The notes: a model not told the origin generated them from the letters alone. A stretch of DNA of 64,000 nucleotides from Verrucomicrobiales bacterium (GCA_947478865.1 CANJXF010000018.1:1-64000), one strand, 5' to 3'; counted from the stretch's first letter, positions 47,223 to 57,066 are shown. Made by a program: numbers and translations.

Positions 47223-48056
47223 GTGGTTAAGCGTTCCGTGAAATTCAAGCTCACCATTGCCTACGACGGGACGAACTATTCCGGCTGGCAGTTGCAGAAG
47301 ATCGGGCTGGGCGTCCAGCAGCGCGTGGAGGAAGCGCTCGCGAAAATCTTTCCCAGCGTCCAGCGGATTCACAGCTCCAGCCGCACCGACACCGGCGTCC
47401 ATGCGCTCGGGATGGTGGCGCACGTGGAGATTGCCAGGAGCGAATTCAAGATGGCCCCGAGCAAATTGTCGCTCGCCATCAACGCCCATTTGCCGGCGGA
47501 CATTCGCGTGATGTCGGCGGTGCGCTGCGCGGAGAAATTCCACGCGCGCTTCGATGCGACCGGCAAACAATATCGCTACGTGATCTGGAACCATTTCGCG
47601 ATGAACCCGCTCCTGCAGAATCGCGCGTGGCACGTGGGACTGCCGCTCGACGTGAAGGCGATGCGGGCCGCGGCGAAATTCTTTGTCGGCCGGCACGATT
47701 TCAAATCGCTGGCCGGAACGCGCAGTTACGAAATGGAAACCACCGTGCGCACGCTGACCCGCTGCGACATCAGGCGAAGTGGCGCGACGCTGACAGTGAT
47801 CATCGAGGGCGACGGATTTCTCTACAAAATGTGCCGGGGGATTGCCGGAACGCTGGTGCAGGTGGGGCAGGGGAAGATTGGCGCGGACGAGATCCCAAAA
47901 ATTTTAGCGACCAAAGATCGGCGCGTCGCCGGGATGACGGCACCCGCGCACGGCCTGGTCTTGTGGAAGGTTTTTTACGGAGGCAAACCGCGAGGGCGTC
48001 GGGACGCGGCGGAAGGCGGCAAGAGCAACTCCACTTTTTCCCACGCCTCCGGGTAA
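47223..48056 (+). CDS. truA: tRNA pseudouridine(38-40) synthase
   Basis: 277 aa from a GTG at 47223; a second GTG five codons inside (before KFKLTIAYDGTNYSGW) is equally plausible. The catalytic Asp is in SSRTDTGVHALGMVAHV, and FHARFDATGKQYRYVIWN, HDFKSLAGTRSYEMETT and FLYKMCRGIAGTLVQVG are further family blocks. It modifies uridines 38-40 in the anticodon arm. The C-terminal 20 residues are a variable tail. It lies 19 bases after ruvX and 3 bases before trmL. Confidence 0.94.
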   Translation: MVKRSVKFKLTIAYDGTNYSGWQLQKIGLGVQQRVEEALAKIFPSVQRIHSSSRTDTGVHALGMVAHVEIARSEFKMAPSKLSLAINAHLPADIRVMSAVRCAEKFHARFDATGKQYRYVIWNHFAMNPLLQNRAWHVGLPLDVKAMRAAAKFFVGRHDFKSLAGTRSYEMETTVRTLTRCDIRRSGATLTVIIEGDGFLYKMCRGIAGTLVQVGQGKIGADEIPKILATKDRRVAGMTAPAHGLVLWKVFYGGKPRGRRDAAEGGKSNSTFSHASG

Positions 48057-48059
48057 CGT

Positions 48060-48524
48060 ATGAACATCGTTTTGGTCGAACCGGAAATCCCGCCGAACAC
48101 CGGCAACGTCGCGCGGCTGTGCGCGGCCACGAAAACGCGGCTGCACCTGATCGAGCCGTTCGGCTTCAAGCTCGACGACAAACAACTCAAGCGCGCCGGC
48201 ATGGATTATTGGGAGCAGCTGGAATGGCATCGCTGGCCGAGATGGGACGAATTCGTGAAGCAGCTCCCGCCATCCGCGCGGCTGTGGTTCATCGAATCCG
48301 AGGGCCAGAAGAGCTACGCGGAAGTGAACTATTTGCCCGACGACTACCTGGTTTTCGGGAGGGAGACGGCTGGCTTGCCCAAAACTTTATTGGAACAGCA
48401 TCGCGAGAGTTGGCTGCGCATCCCGATGTTCAACCCGGAGTCGCGCTCGCTGAACTTATCGAACTGCGCCGCGCTGGTTTTGTATGAAGCGCTGCGGCAA
48501 CAGGGTTTTCCGGGCGAGGTTTGA
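48060..48524 (+). CDS. trmL: tRNA (cytidine/uridine-34 2'-O)-methyltransferase
   Basis: 154 aa SPOUT methylase that 2'-O-methylates the wobble nucleotide of certain leucine tRNAs. All three motifs are visible: VEPEIPPNTGNVARLC (motif 1), YLVFGRETAGLP (motif 2) and PMFNPESRSLNLSNCAALVL (motif 3, forming the knot). Length is standard. It follows truA by three bases, so ruvX-truA-trmL probably form one operon. Confidence 0.95.
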   Translation: MNIVLVEPEIPPNTGNVARLCAATKTRLHLIEPFGFKLDDKQLKRAGMDYWEQLEWHRWPRWDEFVKQLPPSARLWFIESEGQKSYAEVNYLPDDYLVFGRETAGLPKTLLEQHRESWLRIPMFNPESRSLNLSNCAALVLYEALRQQGFPGEV

Positions 48525-48994
48525 TTGGCCGCGGTGCGATTGCCAATGGTTGCGCCAATGGGCTGAGCTTTTTGCGGTTGGGAGAGGTCTTTGAACCGCT
48601 GATCAAAACCTTATCGGAATCCGACCAAGCCGAGAGCCTGCGACAGGTTGAGCGCGTTCCCGAAAGACTGGGTGATCCATAGGTCATCTCCTGCTGAATG
48701 AGCCCGGTTTGACACTGAATGTTTTCCGGCTCCCGGCCAAATGGGATGAGGGCGACGTGGCCGCCGAATCGACGTGGATAAAAGCCGTTGAAAACACCCT
48801 TGTCATGCGGCTTCGGAGTCAGATACTGGGCAGGAAATGAACACGGCACAAAAGCAATTCTCCCCTGAACTATGGAGCGCCCAAAGCAAATGACTGTCCG
48901 TCTCCGGTTGATCGGCTGTGGCTCGGATTCTTGCCAGCGAGGTGAGAATCCATCGCGCACCGCACCTGGAGAGCGGGTCAACAGGGGGTGGGCC
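48525..48994. other. Intergenic region upstream of the GH28-like gene
   Basis: About 470 bases. A plus-strand frame ending at 48840 (LNVFRLPAKWDEGDVAAEST) and a long minus-strand frame cross it, but neither has a credible start and known domain, so both were left out. The promoter of the beta-helix gene is presumably here. A G-rich Shine-Dalgarno-like AGGGGGTGG lies just before 48995. Confidence 0.4.
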
Positions 48995-50551
48995 GTGAAC
49001 AGGGTTGCGGTCTTGTGTCTGTTCGTCACATGTTTCTCCCTCTACGCCCAACCCGCCACGAAAGCTATCCTCCCGGCCGCAAACCAGAGCGCCAAGTCCA
49101 TGAGGATCTATCAGCTGCCTCAGGGTGAGGTTGCCGCTCCTATCGCCATCACCGCAGGCGGGCTGCCGCTGCCGGTCTCGCTGTGCTATGTCTCCGCGTA
49201 TCCCTATAACCGGCGCTGGCCCGGGCATCAGCGCACGACCGACCAGCGCGAGGTCGCGTATTTTGCACGTCTGGAGGGGAAGGGCCCGGTTACCTTTCGA
49301 TACACCCCCGCCCACGCCTTTTCGGTCTGCACCGTCCGTCCCCTATCGGCAAAGGTCACTCCGACGGTGAAGGACGGCACCATCACGTTCACCCTTCCTC
49401 GGGCCGGCGGCTACTCGGTCGAGCTTGATGGTCTCCACAACGCGCTGCATCTCTTTCTCGACCCGCCCATGAACTACCGCGTCTCGCCCGACGCAAAAGG
49501 AGTCCACTATTTTGGCGCAGGCGTTCATCGCATTGGCATCCTGCATCTGAAGGACGATGAGACTGTTTATATTGATGAGGGCGCCGTCGTCTATGGCTGC
49601 ATTCACGGGAACGGCGTCAACCGGGTTCGGATTCTCGGTCGCGGGATCCTCGACAACAGCGAAAACGTCGAGGAGATCCTCCGCAAAGTTGACAAGCTTG
49701 GAGACGGTTCCGTCGATGTCGGCAATAGCCGGCGCGAGCACACCATTCAGCTCGTTAATTCCAGCAACATTGAAATCGAGGGCATCACGATCCGCGACTC
49801 GTTGCTCTACAACATCGCCTGCTTCGGCTGCAGCAAACTTTCGGTCAAGAACTGCAAGACCATCGGCTGCTGGCGTTACAACTCCGATGGGATCGACCTG
49901 CACAACTGCCGCAACGCCCGCGTCGCTGACTGCTTCGTGCGCACTTACGACGATTCGCTCTGCGCGAAGGGCCACCCCGGCTATCGCTACGACACCTGCG
50001 AGGACATTGTATTTGAGAACTGCGTCGTCTGGAATGACTGGGGGAAAGCGCTCGAGATCGGCGCCGAAACCAGCGCCAAACACCTGCGCCGGATTGTTTT
50101 CCGCAACTGCGATGTCATCCATGCCACCCATCCCGCGATTGACATCATGAATGTGGATTACGGCCGGGTGCACGACGTCCTCTTCGAGAACATCCGCATC
50201 GAATATGATTCCGTCATCCAACGTCCCGCCATGCAGAAGAACGACGAGACCCCGTTTGTGGTGGACCCGAACAGCACCTACATGCCCGAGGCCGTCTGTT
50301 TCAACATCCAAAAGCACCCGGAATACTCGGGCGGACTCGACCGCCGCGGCTATGTCTATGACATCAAGCTGCGCAACATCCGCATCTACGCCGACCGGAT
50401 GCCCCCCTCTTCCCTCTACGGCTACGACGAGGAGCATCCTGTCTCCGACATCACCGTGGATGGTTTCTTCCACAACGACCGGCGGATCACCCAACTTGAA
50501 GCGGCACGATTCAAACTCGGCAAGCACACCCGCAACGTCCAGCTCCGATGA
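48995..50551 (+). CDS. Secreted GH28-like right-handed beta-helix protein
   Basis: 518 aa from the GTG at 48995, supported by a strong AGGGGGTGG upstream and a signal peptide (VLCLFVTCFSLYAQ). Residues 20-180 are a beta-sandwich domain; the rest is a parallel beta-helix. The glycoside hydrolase family 28 core is visible as YNSDGIDLHNCRNARVADCF and TYDDSLCAKG, giving the Asp residues expected in polygalacturonase-type inverting enzymes. It probably acts on pectic or other uronate-containing polysaccharides. The next gene is another beta-helix protein 218 bases downstream. Confidence 0.82.
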   Translation: MNRVAVLCLFVTCFSLYAQPATKAILPAANQSAKSMRIYQLPQGEVAAPIAITAGGLPLPVSLCYVSAYPYNRRWPGHQRTTDQREVAYFARLEGKGPVTFRYTPAHAFSVCTVRPLSAKVTPTVKDGTITFTLPRAGGYSVELDGLHNALHLFLDPPMNYRVSPDAKGVHYFGAGVHRIGILHLKDDETVYIDEGAVVYGCIHGNGVNRVRILGRGILDNSENVEEILRKVDKLGDGSVDVGNSRREHTIQLVNSSNIEIEGITIRDSLLYNIACFGCSKLSVKNCKTIGCWRYNSDGIDLHNCRNARVADCFVRTYDDSLCAKGHPGYRYDTCEDIVFENCVVWNDWGKALEIGAETSAKHLRRIVFRNCDVIHATHPAIDIMNVDYGRVHDVLFENIRIEYDSVIQRPAMQKNDETPFVVDPNSTYMPEAVCFNIQKHPEYSGGLDRRGYVYDIKLRNIRIYADRMPPSSLYGYDEEHPVSDITVDGFFHNDRRITQLEAARFKLGKHTRNVQLR

Positions 50552-50769
50552 TTCCACGCGTCGAATCCTCGGGGGCAACTTCTTGACGGATTCGGGCCTT
50601 TCTGTCCGGCCTCCGCTGCCGAAGGGTTATCAAGGTAAGAGATGAAATGGTGCCGGCAGGAGCCTGTTAGAGACTGGCTGAAACAAATAAGTAGCGAATG
50701 AAAGGAAAACAAATGAAACAGGCAATGAAACGTTTGAAGAATGTGTTGGGCGGCGAAAAAGGAGATGGT

Positions 50770-51861
50770 ATGCGGAAGACAATGGTTTTGCTTGCGATAG
50801 GTGGCTGGCTTTTTTCGGGCGCTGCCGTCGCGGTTGATGGAGGTGAGAAAATGAACTCAAGTGCTGGCACCGTGGAATCACGGGTGTTCAATGTTCTCAA
50901 ATATGGAGCGGTGGGCGACGACAAGACCGACAACACCGAGGCGTTTTCGGCATGCCTGAAGGCGGTGACCGATGCCGGAGGCGGGCGGATGTATCTGCCG
51001 GCTGGCGTGTATCGGGGCGGAATATTGATCCCCGCGGTATCGAAACCAATGCCGAGTTGGATCACGGTGGAAATCGTGGGTGAAACCGAACCCACACCCG
51101 TATTTGGGACGATTGGCTCATTCCCATTGCTGAATCACGGAACGATCGTCAAGAGCCTGTCCAAGTCAGGCCCTGCGGTCATTTCAGCCAGCCGTTCGCC
51201 CGGCTCGCTATACGGAGGATTCTCGGCGGTCCATGTGGTCATCAGGAATCTGGATGTCCGGAGTTATGACGATCCGGGCATTGGTGGCATCGACCTGCAC
51301 TTCGCCATGCAATGCAGGTTGGAGAACGTGTTCATCAACACCGGCGTCTACAACGTGCAAGCCTCCAAACCAACCCATGACACCAGGGGCCTGATCACTC
51401 CGGCCTGCAATAACGCCGCATTGACCATCCTGCGGAATGTGGTCGTGACCGGATATCATACCGGTATCCAAGTCAACGAGCATACCGATGGGGACAACAT
51501 CGTGGTGGCATCCAACAGCAACGGCTTGGAATTTGTTTTCGCCCATCATGCCTCCCGCTTTGGCCGGGTAGGCACCTATCGCAACACCCATCACATCTCC
51601 GTCTCGGGTAGGCACGGGTTTTCGATCGAACAGATGAACACGGAGCAACCGGGGCCTGGACAAACGGATGCCCAGAACGCCTGGCAGGCGCTCGTCAGTG
51701 ATATTGACGACCCGAAGAATTTAGGCATTGCCGACATTAACTACTGGGTTGTCGAGGGGAATGTGGGTGCGGTCGGGAAGTTTACTTGCAATGGCGGCGC
51801 ATCGATCCAGGCCCGGCGGATCGGCTCCGCTCCAGGCGGAAACAAGAAGCCGGCAGAATAG
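50770..51861 (+). CDS. Pectate-lyase-superfamily beta-helix protein, secreted
   Basis: 363 aa from the ATG at 50770, preferred because of AAGGAG at ideal distance and the signal peptide MRKTMVLLAIGGWLFSGAAV; 24 codons of upstream open frame lack these. The entry VFNVLKYGAVGDDKTDNTEA is the hallmark of the pectate lyase 3/endopolygalacturonase-like family, followed by beta-helix turns (VVIRNLDVRSYDDPGIGG, TILRNVVVTGYHTGIQVN). Active-site residues are not assignable with confidence. It is adjacent to a GH28-like gene and upstream of a uronate-isomerase-like gene, which suggests uronan degradation. Confidence 0.78.
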   Translation: MRKTMVLLAIGGWLFSGAAVAVDGGEKMNSSAGTVESRVFNVLKYGAVGDDKTDNTEAFSACLKAVTDAGGGRMYLPAGVYRGGILIPAVSKPMPSWITVEIVGETEPTPVFGTIGSFPLLNHGTIVKSLSKSGPAVISASRSPGSLYGGFSAVHVVIRNLDVRSYDDPGIGGIDLHFAMQCRLENVFINTGVYNVQASKPTHDTRGLITPACNNAALTILRNVVVTGYHTGIQVNEHTDGDNIVVASNSNGLEFVFAHHASRFGRVGTYRNTHHISVSGRHGFSIEQMNTEQPGPGQTDAQNAWQALVSDIDDPKNLGIADINYWVVEGNVGAVGKFTCNGGASIQARRIGSAPGGNKKPAE

Positions 51862-51874
51862 CAATGATCCGTGG

Positions 51875-52259
51875 CCCGACCTCCATTCGACAAAAGACGG
51901 CGGGTCTCCCGGATCGGGCACCGTATTTAAACTGAATACGGATGGCTCCGGTTTTGCCACGGTTTATAGCTTCTCTGCACTGGTAAGCAGCACCAACAGC
52001 GACGGGGCCAATCCGCAGGGCGGACTGGTTTTATCCGGCGCCACTCTCTATGGCACGACGACAAAAGGCGGCAGCTCGGGCGATGGCACGGTCTTCGCGG
52101 TGAGCACCATTGGAACGGGGTTTACCAACCTGCACAGTTTGCTGGGGGGCCGCCGATGGAATAGATCCGCGGGCCGCTCTGGCTTTGGCCGGCAGCGCCC
52201 TGTTTGGAACAGCGCGCGCCGGCGGCACTTCAGACAACGGCAGAGAACATCTGTTTTGA
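51875..52259 (+). pseudogene. GloVer-repeat propeller fragment
   Basis: The segment SGTVFKLNTDGSGFATVYSF, GANPQGGLVLSGATLYGTT and SSGDGTVFAVSTIGTGFTNL is the repeat of the choice-of-anchor GloVer-containing proteins (beta-propeller-like blades). After LHSLLGG the frame breaks; the next frame continues DGIDPRAALALAGSALFGTA and stops at 52259. There is no start codon or signal peptide. It is a decayed fragment of a larger secreted protein lying between the pectate-lyase-like gene and tRNA-Val. Confidence 0.75.
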
Positions 52260-52385
52260 GACTTTTGCGAATCAACTTGCCGCCGACTCGTATTCGTGAG
52301 AAATAAACGACCGATGGAACGGTGCGGATCAGATTTGCATTAGCTGCCTTTTGCCAGTCACAACCGCTTTTTTCATCCGTAAGTT

Positions 52386-52460
52386 GGGCGATTGGCGCAG
52401 TGGTAGCGCAACTGCTTTACACGCAGTGGGTCGGGGGTTCGAATCCCTCATCGCCCACCA
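52386..52460 (+). tRNA. tRNA-Val (anticodon TAC)
   Basis: 75 bases including an encoded CCA. The acceptor stem GGGCGAT pairs with ATCGCCC, the anticodon arm is ACTGC-TTTACAC-GCAGT with anticodon TAC, and the T-loop is TTCGAAT. The discriminator is A, as usual for valine tRNA. Confidence 0.97.
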
Positions 52461-52539
52461 ACTTCCTTGGCTTTGCGATTTTCCCCGAGAAAAAATTCAT
52501 CGCAGGCCTTCGTCCCTTTTTGGTAGCGTCGCTTTCGAA

Positions 52540-53790
52540 ATGAAACCTTCCTCTGCGAAAAAGAAACAAATCACGGCCCAGGTGCAGGCGATCGTCGAAT
52601 CCACTCCGATCACCGACATCCACACGCATCTTTACGATCCCGCGTTTGGCAAGCTCCTGCTTTGGGGGATTGATGATCTGCTCGTTTACCATTACCTGGT
52701 GGCGGAATCGTTTCGCCAGATGGATATGCCGTTCCAGGATTTCTGGGGCCTCTCCAAGACCGACCAGGCGAGCATGATCTGGGACGCGCTGTTCATTCAA
52801 CATTCGCCCATCTCCGAAGCCTGCCGCGGCGTGCTCACGACCTTGCACGCCCTTGATCTGGACGTGAAAAAGCGCGACCTGCGGGCGCTGCGAAAATGGT
52901 TCGCCGGGCAGAAGCCGAACGCCTACATCACCAAATGCATGAAGCTGGCGAACGTGAAATCCATCTGCATGACCAACTCGCCGTTCGACGATCTGGAACG
53001 GCCCGTTTGGGAGGAAGGCTTCAACCGCGACCCGCGTTTCATGGCGGCCTTGCGGATTGACCCGCTGCTCTTGTCGTGGAAAGAAACCGCGCCGCAGCTG
53101 GCTCAGTGGGGCTACGAGGTCACCCCGGCCCTTTCGCAGAAAACGATTTCTGAGGTGCGAAAGTTTCTGGCGCATTGGACTCTCAAACTACAGGCGCGCT
53201 ACCTGATGGTTTCGCTGCCGCCTGATTTTAATTTCCCGGCGGACAACGACTGCAACCGGCTCATTGAACACGCCATCCTCCCGCATTGCCGGGAGTATAA
53301 TCTGCCGTTCGCCTTGATGCCGGGCGTGCGGCGCGCCGTGAATCCGCAGCTGAAACTGGCGGGCGACGGCGTGGGCTTGAGCAACTTGAATTCGCTTTCG
53401 AATCTTTGCTCCACCTTTCCCGAGAATAAATTCCTCGCCACCGTGCTGGCGCGGGAGAATCAGCATGAGCTCTGCATTCTCGCCCGCAAATTCCGCAACC
53501 TGCACATCTTCGGCTGCTGGTGGTTTATGAACGTGCCGGAGCTGATCGACGAAACCACGCGCCTGCGGCTGGAGCTGCTTGGCCTGAGCATGACGCCGCA
53601 ACATTCCGACGCCCGCGTGCTCGACCAGATCATTTACAAATGGCGTCACAGCAAGAAGATCATCGGGAACGTGCTCGCGGAAAAATACGGCGACCTGCTC
53701 GATACCGGCTGGCAAGTCTCGCGCGCGGAGATTCAGCGCGATGTGAACGATCTTTTTGGCGGAGCCTTTGAACGATTTTGCAGCCGGTAA
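52540..53790 (+). CDS. Uronate isomerase-family protein
   Basis: 416 aa from the ATG at 52540 (MKPSSAKKKQITAQVQAIVE); the open frame overlapping the tRNA is not credible. Family features of glucuronate/uronate isomerase (UxaC, amidohydrolase superfamily): PITDIHTHLYDPAFG with the metal-binding HxH, VYHYLVAESFR, SICMTNSPFDD, FGCWWFMN and LLGLSMTPQHSDARVLDQII. It would interconvert glucuronate or galacturonate with fructuronate or tagaturonate. It fits the two beta-helix polysaccharide enzymes upstream, but several relatives of this type have unproven substrates. Confidence 0.85.
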   Translation: MKPSSAKKKQITAQVQAIVESTPITDIHTHLYDPAFGKLLLWGIDDLLVYHYLVAESFRQMDMPFQDFWGLSKTDQASMIWDALFIQHSPISEACRGVLTTLHALDLDVKKRDLRALRKWFAGQKPNAYITKCMKLANVKSICMTNSPFDDLERPVWEEGFNRDPRFMAALRIDPLLLSWKETAPQLAQWGYEVTPALSQKTISEVRKFLAHWTLKLQARYLMVSLPPDFNFPADNDCNRLIEHAILPHCREYNLPFALMPGVRRAVNPQLKLAGDGVGLSNLNSLSNLCSTFPENKFLATVLARENQHELCILARKFRNLHIFGCWWFMNVPELIDETTRLRLELLGLSMTPQHSDARVLDQIIYKWRHSKKIIGNVLAEKYGDLLDTGWQVSRAEIQRDVNDLFGGAFERFCSR

Positions 53791-53884
53791 GACGACGGGA
53801 GATTATTCCATTTCACGGATCGCGAGTTAATTGCTTTGCATAAACGGGCCATGCGCATATAAAGCCGCATCACAAACACCTAAT

Positions 53885-56089
53885 ATGACTTCGAGTGCTA
53901 AGGTCGGGTTCGCAAGGGGTTGGCTGGCCCAAAGTTGTCTGGCACGGTTCCTTGTTATTTTTGTCGCCGCATTTGGCTTTGCCCACTTCGTCCCGGCCGC
54001 GTTGCAGTTCGATGTCTTCCTCGGTTACGACGGCGTTGTGCCCGAGGCCAGCTGGTTTCCGATCACGTGCGAAGTTCGCAACGACGGGCCTTCGTTTAAC
54101 GCCTATTTTGAAATTTCCTCCGGCCAGTTCAACGACAGCCAGATTCGCCGCGTGCCGATCGAGTTGCCGACCAATACCCGCAAGCGGGTGGTGGTTCCCG
54201 TCTTTTCCAGCTCGCGACATGCCAGTTGGAATTTTCGTTTGGTGGACGACCGGAGGAGGGTAGTCGCAGAGCAGCTCAATACCCGTCCGCGCCGGCAAAC
54301 CGCCTGGGATATCCCGATGGTTGGCGCGCTCTCCCGCTCGGTCGGTGGCGTGCCCACGATTTCGCCCATTCAATCGAAGCAGCCGGAATTACAAACCCAG
54401 CCCGCCCGGTTGCAGGCCGCGATGTTCCCCGACAACCCGATTGCGCTGGAAGGGCTCGACCTCTTGTATCTCAATTCCGAGGCGGCGCTGGAATTGAAGG
54501 TGCCGCAGCGCGACGCCTTGCTCGCATGGCTCAACGGCGGCGGCCATCTGGTCGTCAGCATTGAACAGATATCCGATCTGTCGGCGAGCGCGTGGCTGGC
54601 CGATCTGCTGCCCTGCCAGCTGACGGCGAGTCGCACCATGAAAACCGAATCGGCTTTTCACCAGTGGATGCAGCAGGGCAAAGTCAAGGTGCCGCAAAAC
54701 GAACTGGTCACCCCTCCCGTTAATAAGCCATCCAAGAAAACCGTCTCGCAGGCCAAGTCGGTCCTGGGCCCCGATCCTTACTCCGAATTGGTGGCGGATG
54801 AGAAATTTGCCCAGCAGGAGATGCTGGTTTTCACCGGCGCGCGGCGCGACGGAATCGTGCGCGTGGCCGAGCAGGGGACGCCGCTCGTCATCGAGGCGGT
54901 TCGCGGGCGCGGCCGTTTGACGCTGCTTAATTTCAGCGCGGAACGGGAGCCGTTCATTTCCTGGAAAAATCGGCCCTGGTTCTGGGCAAAACTCGCGCAG
55001 GTTCCGATCAAGCTTTATCAAACATCGGACTACAACAACTACGGCGGCTTGAGCATCGACGGCGTATTCGGCGCGATGATCGACAGCAAGCAAGTTCGCA
55101 AACTGCCGCTGACCTGGCTGCTGTTTCTGCTCGTGATTTACCTGCTCGTGATCGGGCCGCTCGACCGTTACTGGCTCAAGAAAATCAACCGGCAGATGCT
55201 GACCTGGATCACCTTTCCCGTTTACGTCTTGTTTTTCTCCGGGCTGATTTATTTCATCGGCTTTCAACTGCGCGCCGGCGATTCGGAATTCAACGAGCTC
55301 CAGGTCGTCGATGTCTTTCCCCGCGGCGACCGGGCCGTGCTGCGCGGCCGTGGTTACGCCTCGATTTATTCCCCATCGAACAAGCGCTATTCGCTCGCCG
55401 GCGAGCAGCCCTTTGCCACGCTGCGCGGCGAGTTCAACTACAGCTACGGCGGGGCCGAAGAGAACAGCCGCGCGAACATTGTCTATCGCGCCAACAATTT
55501 TATCGCGGAAGTTTCGGTGCCGGTCTGGACCAGCCAGCTTTATGTGAGCGACTGGCTTGAGCCGGCGGATTTGCCCGTGAAACTTTCCGTGGTCCGCGAG
55601 GGCAAGGATTGGCAGATCAAGGCGGAAAATCGTCTCAACCGGAAGCTGACCGAAGTGCGCGTGGTCATTGCAAAACAGATTTATGGCTTGGGCGATCTTC
55701 CCGCGAAACAGATCACCCAGGTCAAACGCGGCCCGAGCCAGGGCATGGCGCTGGCGGAATTCGTTCGGCAGCAAGGCGGGCAATTTATCCAGGCAGCGCA
55801 ATCGCGCCGCCAAACCTTCGGCAACAGTCCAATCATGTTTAACCTGCCGCTCTCCACCATGGCCGCTTCCTTCAGCGCGCAGTTGAACGAGGCGCAAGGT
55901 GGTCAAAACCTCATCTCGCCCCCCGGCCTTGATCTTTCCTCGCTGGCGGAGCAGGGGGATACAATTCTGCTGGCGTGGGACGAAGGCCATTTGTTGACCA
56001 AACCATTGAATCGCTTTACTCCGCTCAGAAGTCGTCAGGACACGTTGCTCCGCCTGGTTGTTCCAAAAGAAAACAAGCCTGCTCTTTAA
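53885..56089 (+). CDS. Membrane-anchored protein of the ABC-2 operon
   Basis: 734 aa from the ATG at 53885; a signal or membrane segment follows (FLVIFVAAFGFAHFVPAAL). Residues 30-380 are exported and include a beta-sandwich and a Rossmann-like region (LEGLDLLYLNSEAALELKVP). Two transmembrane helices near 415-475 (WLLFLLVIYLLVIGPLDRYW; FPVYVLFFSGLIYFIGF) precede a second beta-rich exported domain. It resembles proteins found before ABC-2 transport genes in Verrucomicrobiota, but no named family was recognised. The ATPase gene starts 18 bases after its stop, so it heads the operon. Confidence 0.72.
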   Translation: MTSSAKVGFARGWLAQSCLARFLVIFVAAFGFAHFVPAALQFDVFLGYDGVVPEASWFPITCEVRNDGPSFNAYFEISSGQFNDSQIRRVPIELPTNTRKRVVVPVFSSSRHASWNFRLVDDRRRVVAEQLNTRPRRQTAWDIPMVGALSRSVGGVPTISPIQSKQPELQTQPARLQAAMFPDNPIALEGLDLLYLNSEAALELKVPQRDALLAWLNGGGHLVVSIEQISDLSASAWLADLLPCQLTASRTMKTESAFHQWMQQGKVKVPQNELVTPPVNKPSKKTVSQAKSVLGPDPYSELVADEKFAQQEMLVFTGARRDGIVRVAEQGTPLVIEAVRGRGRLTLLNFSAEREPFISWKNRPWFWAKLAQVPIKLYQTSDYNNYGGLSIDGVFGAMIDSKQVRKLPLTWLLFLLVIYLLVIGPLDRYWLKKINRQMLTWITFPVYVLFFSGLIYFIGFQLRAGDSEFNELQVVDVFPRGDRAVLRGRGYASIYSPSNKRYSLAGEQPFATLRGEFNYSYGGAEENSRANIVYRANNFIAEVSVPVWTSQLYVSDWLEPADLPVKLSVVREGKDWQIKAENRLNRKLTEVRVVIAKQIYGLGDLPAKQITQVKRGPSQGMALAEFVRQQGGQFIQAAQSRRQTFGNSPIMFNLPLSTMAASFSAQLNEAQGGQNLISPPGLDLSSLAEQGDTILLAWDEGHLLTKPLNRFTPLRSRQDTLLRLVVPKENKPAL

Positions 56090-56107
56090 CTCTCAGCCCC
56101 ATAAAAT

Positions 56108-57058
56108 ATGTCTGCCATCCCTCCCATACCGGCTGTCCAAACCTTCGGGCTCACCCGCACCTACGGCGCCATGACCGCGCTCAATGCGCTCGACCTTACC
56201 ATCAACAAAGGCGACCTGTTCGGGTTTATTGGCTCCAACGGCGCGGGCAAAACCACGACCTTGCGGATCCTCGCCACTTTCCTGTCTCCCTCCGCTGGCC
56301 GCGCCGAGGTGCTCGGATACGACGTCGTCAAACAAGCCGATGCCGTCCGCCATGTCATTGGCTACATGCCCGATTTTTTCGGCGTCTACAAAGACATGGA
56401 GGTCACGGAGTATCTCGATTTCTTCGGCGCCTGTTACAAAATTCCCACGCTCAAACGCGAGAAAACCGTCAGCGACGTTCTGGAACTGGTCGGCTTGAGC
56501 GAAAAAAAAGGAGCGCTCATCGGCGCGCTCAGCCGCGGCATGCAGCAACGTCTCGGCCTCGCCCGCGTCTTGATTCACGATCCGCAATTGCTCTTGCTCG
56601 ACGAACCGGCCAGCGGACTCGACCCGCGCGCGCGCATCGAGATGATGGCGATTTTGCAGGAGCTGCAGCGCCTCGGCAAAACGATCATCATTTCCTCCCA
56701 CATCCTTAGCGAACTGCAAACCCTCTGCAACCGCGTCGCCATCATCGAGAAAGGCAAATTGATCTACAGCGGCCCCGTGCAAGGTGTCCGCGACCAGATG
56801 GCGTCGGGATTGATCTACTGGGTCACGATTCCCGGCGATACTTCAAAGGCGATTGAGCTGTTGAAGGCCCACCCCGAAATTTCCGAAGCGGTCGCCGTCG
56901 ATGGCCAGGTTAAAGTCACGTTCAAATCGCACGACGTTGATCCCGGTTTTCTGCCCGAAACATTGGTGCTTGGCGGCGTGAAATTCACCGGGCTCTGGGA
57001 AGACGAGCTCGGCCTCGAAGAAGTTTTCCTCCGCGTCACCCGAGGCGAAACGCAATAG
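56108..57058 (+). CDS. ABC transporter ATP-binding protein (ABC-2 type)
   Basis: 316 aa ATPase of the CcmA/NodI group. Walker A FIGSNGAGKTTTLR, the Q-loop region GYMPDFFGVYKDMEVTEYLD, the ABC signature LSRGMQQRLGLARVLI, Walker B LLLLDEPASGLDP and the H-loop SSHILSEL are all intact. The C-terminal 80 residues form the usual accessory domain. Its partner permeases lie downstream on the same strand. Its final 25 bases reappear at 57913-57937, on the other side of an inserted HEAT-like gene. Confidence 0.95.
   Translation: MSAIPPIPAVQTFGLTRTYGAMTALNALDLTINKGDLFGFIGSNGAGKTTTLRILATFLSPSAGRAEVLGYDVVKQADAVRHVIGYMPDFFGVYKDMEVTEYLDFFGACYKIPTLKREKTVSDVLELVGLSEKKGALIGALSRGMQQRLGLARVLIHDPQLLLLDEPASGLDPRARIEMMAILQELQRLGKTIIISSHILSELQTLCNRVAIIEKGKLIYSGPVQGVRDQMASGLIYWVTIPGDTSKAIELLKAHPEISEAVAVDGQVKVTFKSHDVDPGFLPETLVLGGVKFTGLWEDELGLEEVFLRVTRGETQ
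57030..57054. repeat. 25 bp direct repeat, left copy (ATPase 3' end)
   Basis: Identical to 57913-57937 at all 25 positions. This copy encodes the end of the ATPase (RVTRGETQ) in frame. Confidence 0.9.
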
Positions 57059-57066
57059 CATCAAAC

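Noticed and set aside
48430-49029. Minus-strand open frame overlapping trmL and the next intergenic region
   Set aside because: It overlaps trmL antisense, has no domain and no credible start.
52351-52539. Upstream extension of the uronate-isomerase-like frame through the tRNA
   Set aside because: It would be translated from the tRNA sequence; the ATG at 52540 starts the family homology.
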